A stretch of 24,651 nucleotides of DNA from Neisseriaceae bacterium (GTDB taxonomy: Bacteria; Pseudomonadota; Gammaproteobacteria; Burkholderiales; Neisseriaceae): contig JASLDB010000136.1 in the NCBI GenBank assembly GCA_030151665.1, positions 1-24,651 of the forward strand. Reading direction: 5' to 3'. The position numbers and the translations under genes are program-made. Below the pieces are notes generated by a model. It had not been told where the DNA came from, made no database searches, and saw only the letters and a program-made list of their open reading frames with translations. Below, piece after piece: positions 24,201 to 24,651 of the stretch. How positions within the stretch are numbered: position 1 is the first letter of the stretch; each line of letters begins with the position of its first letter.

Positions 24201-24464
24201 ATGCGTTTATTGCATCATGCAGGTTCAAAAGACAATAGTAAGAAAAATTTTGGTGATTTACCTGCTTGGCCGATGAATGTTCCAGTACATTGGGGCAAAG
24301 TCACCACGGTTGATGCTTGGTTAAACTACCAATGGCAAAAGGATTGGCAAATTGAACTGGTGGCAACCAATCTCACAGATCAATACTATCTAGACCCACT
24401 TACACGTTCTCACTTTCCAGCACCTGGCCGAACAATTCGTTTGGGGATTCAAAAGAAATTTTAA
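21243..24464 (+). CDS. TonB-dependent outer-membrane receptor with STN signalling domain (haem/siderophore type)
   Basis: A 1073-residue outer-membrane transducer-receptor. A signal peptide ends near residue 26 (AIYA). The STN domain (about 30-100: FQIGAGQLSSNLNRFAQLSG, IVFSPQL, VMQGLYTLLQGTSL) contacts the FecR-like protein, followed by a linker and a TonB-box-like TVEVIG at 129-134. The plug (about 140-265) includes DVFKGMVGVQTGD, PNIRGIQGQGRVPLTIDG and LEKGPSLSRDVNGSVGGAV. The barrel runs to a terminal Phe, the usual insertion signal. Barrel motifs YAKTQRMPSMFES and the ending YYLDPLTRSHFPAPGRTIRLG are typical of haemoglobin/haem receptors (HasR/BhuR-like), so haem or a haemoprotein is the favoured ligand, a siderophore being possible. 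AAGGG precedes the ATG. It lies 92 bases after fecR and probably also has its own promoter. Confidence 0.9.
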   Translation: MRQQHINGIAWAVMVALGFAPCAIYAQAKQHFQIGAGQLSSNLNRFAQLSGITIVFSPQLTQNKHSVGLSGQYDVMQGLYTLLQGTSLQVQKNGSVYTVVAASPKMAIENPINSVHSTMSSPDSVDLGTVEVIGSRHNMRDQIGQSKVYNNSMSTVYAGKKQIDLFKGATSADVFKGMVGVQTGDARNSGALDPNIRGIQGQGRVPLTIDGTEQSVTVWRGYNGANNRNYIDPMLVGGITLEKGPSLSRDVNGSVGGAVVVSTLSIDDVVAEGKDFGVDIKLEASNNAVKPRFPSMQQGVLVNQNGQVDFNGNFDHDLMKTAKTAGRNGLGHDQAFRVAVGKKWEDFDVLAAYAYRKKGNHFAGKNGAKFYQSDEDTDQKDTNYWNNYTQHLTEVYRPGAEVPNTSTDMQSFLVKGTWKPNTYHQLQLGLRHSFGEYGEIMPSRVAADKSWLEMVMNNPDANAQLVDYLKQYAVNKVPQWPTSEVKASAVNLSHKWNPDNPYINWQANLWMTQTTLNTHTSGGSPREAFAGTSQIPESLRFTLRNTSLTHSKDKRWGLTASNHFDLTPSLSLLVGGHYQHETLSSKDNWYTDANLPEKNSYNPYRSAPREGWRKEWDLNFNFRWEANDWLSIQAGARKNGYSSFDEQLAKQRRAKNSKYAVKSPTRFDIDYYVPTPDDVQAAYQNFVKAKDGLQNGTTSVTDFRQAFMTYQTSKRNHPNLSFGEIDGNTLHARAGQTTWTSREDGRFYREDNPLMNGEFAQNGYHVKSQKDVRLVESMDSLGNDSLRFADVQKQGNSGSWQPVLSANARISDNGQAYVRYAKTQRMPSMFESTVGFSASPLSFYQLKPEKSTNLEIGYSHDLSQWLAADRYADIKVAWFKNEIKNVIDRTPAFVMVNTEKQTVEGIELQSRYDNGRFFADFSASYFLKNQVCDSSMALQMDPIHGSVNRCVDDGFINSYLRNMTPPKYSLNLTLGTRLLDEKLELGMRLLHHAGSKDNSKKNFGDLPAWPMNVPVHWGKVTTVDAWLNYQWQKDWQIELVATNLTDQYYLDPLTRSHFPAPGRTIRLGIQKKF

Positions 24465-24485
24465 AAAATATACGCAGTCTATTTC

Positions 24486-24517
24486 AAGCGAAAAGCGCTA
24501 CCCAGTGCTTTTCGCTT
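24486..24517 (+). terminator. Intrinsic terminator after the TonB receptor gene
   Basis: An 11-bp perfect stem (AAGCGAAAAGC at 24486-24496, GCTTTTCGCTT at 24507-24517) with a 10-base loop and T-rich sequence after it, 22 bases past the stop codon. It closes the fecI-fecR-receptor unit and could also serve a minus-strand gene from the right. Confidence 0.85.
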
Positions 24518-24651
24518 ATTTTGAGTATGGGCAGTGAATCATGAATGACTTTGAATTTGGCATGCATGGTATTGGTAAATCTGCCACAAGCATTTTTATT
24601 TGCGTATTCAATGGTATTTTTACTTCAGTAAGCGGGTTATTGTTGTGATTT
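24516..24651 (-). other. Possible 3' end of a minus-strand gene at the window edge
   Basis: The minus-strand frame ending at TAA (24516-24518) is open to the window edge for 44 codons and ends PIPCMPNSKSFMIHCPYSK. It would converge on the receptor gene and share its terminator. The plus strand also has a 35-codon frame starting at 24541, with a poor ribosome-binding site. Neither can be confirmed within this window. Confidence 0.25.

Overview
The window looks like ordinary chromosome from an AT-rich, Gram-negative proteobacterium. Three lines of evidence support an outer-membrane organism: a TonB-dependent receptor with its FecI/FecR regulators, a lipoprotein-type polyamine-binding protein, and secreted proteins with Sec signal peptides. 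The gene set (AvtA, methylthioinosine phosphorylase, VirK/YbjX family, YddG-type exporter, FecIR) fits a beta- or gammaproteobacterium, perhaps Neisseriales-like. This is inference; no rRNA or tRNA is present to settle it. I saw no tRNA, rRNA, CRISPR array, transposase or phage gene.

Layout. 1-1154: 3' part of a DnaQ-like exonuclease, a DUF1737 protein and a convergent ribbon-helix-helix protein. 1394-2694: avtA, broken by a one-base homopolymer contraction near its 3' end. 3153-5906: an OsmC/YhfA-type protein, then on the minus strand a PotF-like polyamine-binding lipoprotein and a methylthioinosine/methylthioadenosine phosphorylase. 5989-6765: two adjacent YbjQ-family genes. 7309-8733: an APC-family amino-acid permease. 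8964-9497: a secreted staphylococcal-nuclease-fold protein with altered active-site positions. 9567-12098 (minus): a VirK/YbjX-family protein, then exonuclease III with a TauE/SafE-type membrane protein directly upstream of it. 12288-12596: an XRE-family regulator.

12597-13844 is a very AT-rich, decayed stretch. It holds an inverted-repeat structure and a probable pseudogene with in-frame TGA codons and a 3' frame change. After it come a NADAR-family gene (13863), an unrecognised 393-residue protein (14630) and a YddG-like exporter (16124). 17141-19468 holds coding debris and then three same-strand genes of unknown function: a small protein, an eight-helix membrane protein and an AT-rich, membrane-anchored extracytoplasmic protein.

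19553-24464 is the best integrated unit: a promoter with a Fur-box-like operator, an ECF sigma factor (FecI type), an overlapping FecR-type anti-sigma regulator, and a 1073-residue TonB-dependent receptor with an N-terminal STN signalling domain. Together they form an iron/haem-responsive cell-surface signalling system. A strong terminator closes it.

Many genes end at clear intrinsic terminators, which define mostly single-gene or two-gene transcription units. I found no convincing new multi-gene system. The most useful oddities are the avtA frameshift, the degenerate nuclease, the pseudogene at 13371-13798, the unknown 17297-19468 cluster and a second Fur-like site upstream of potF.
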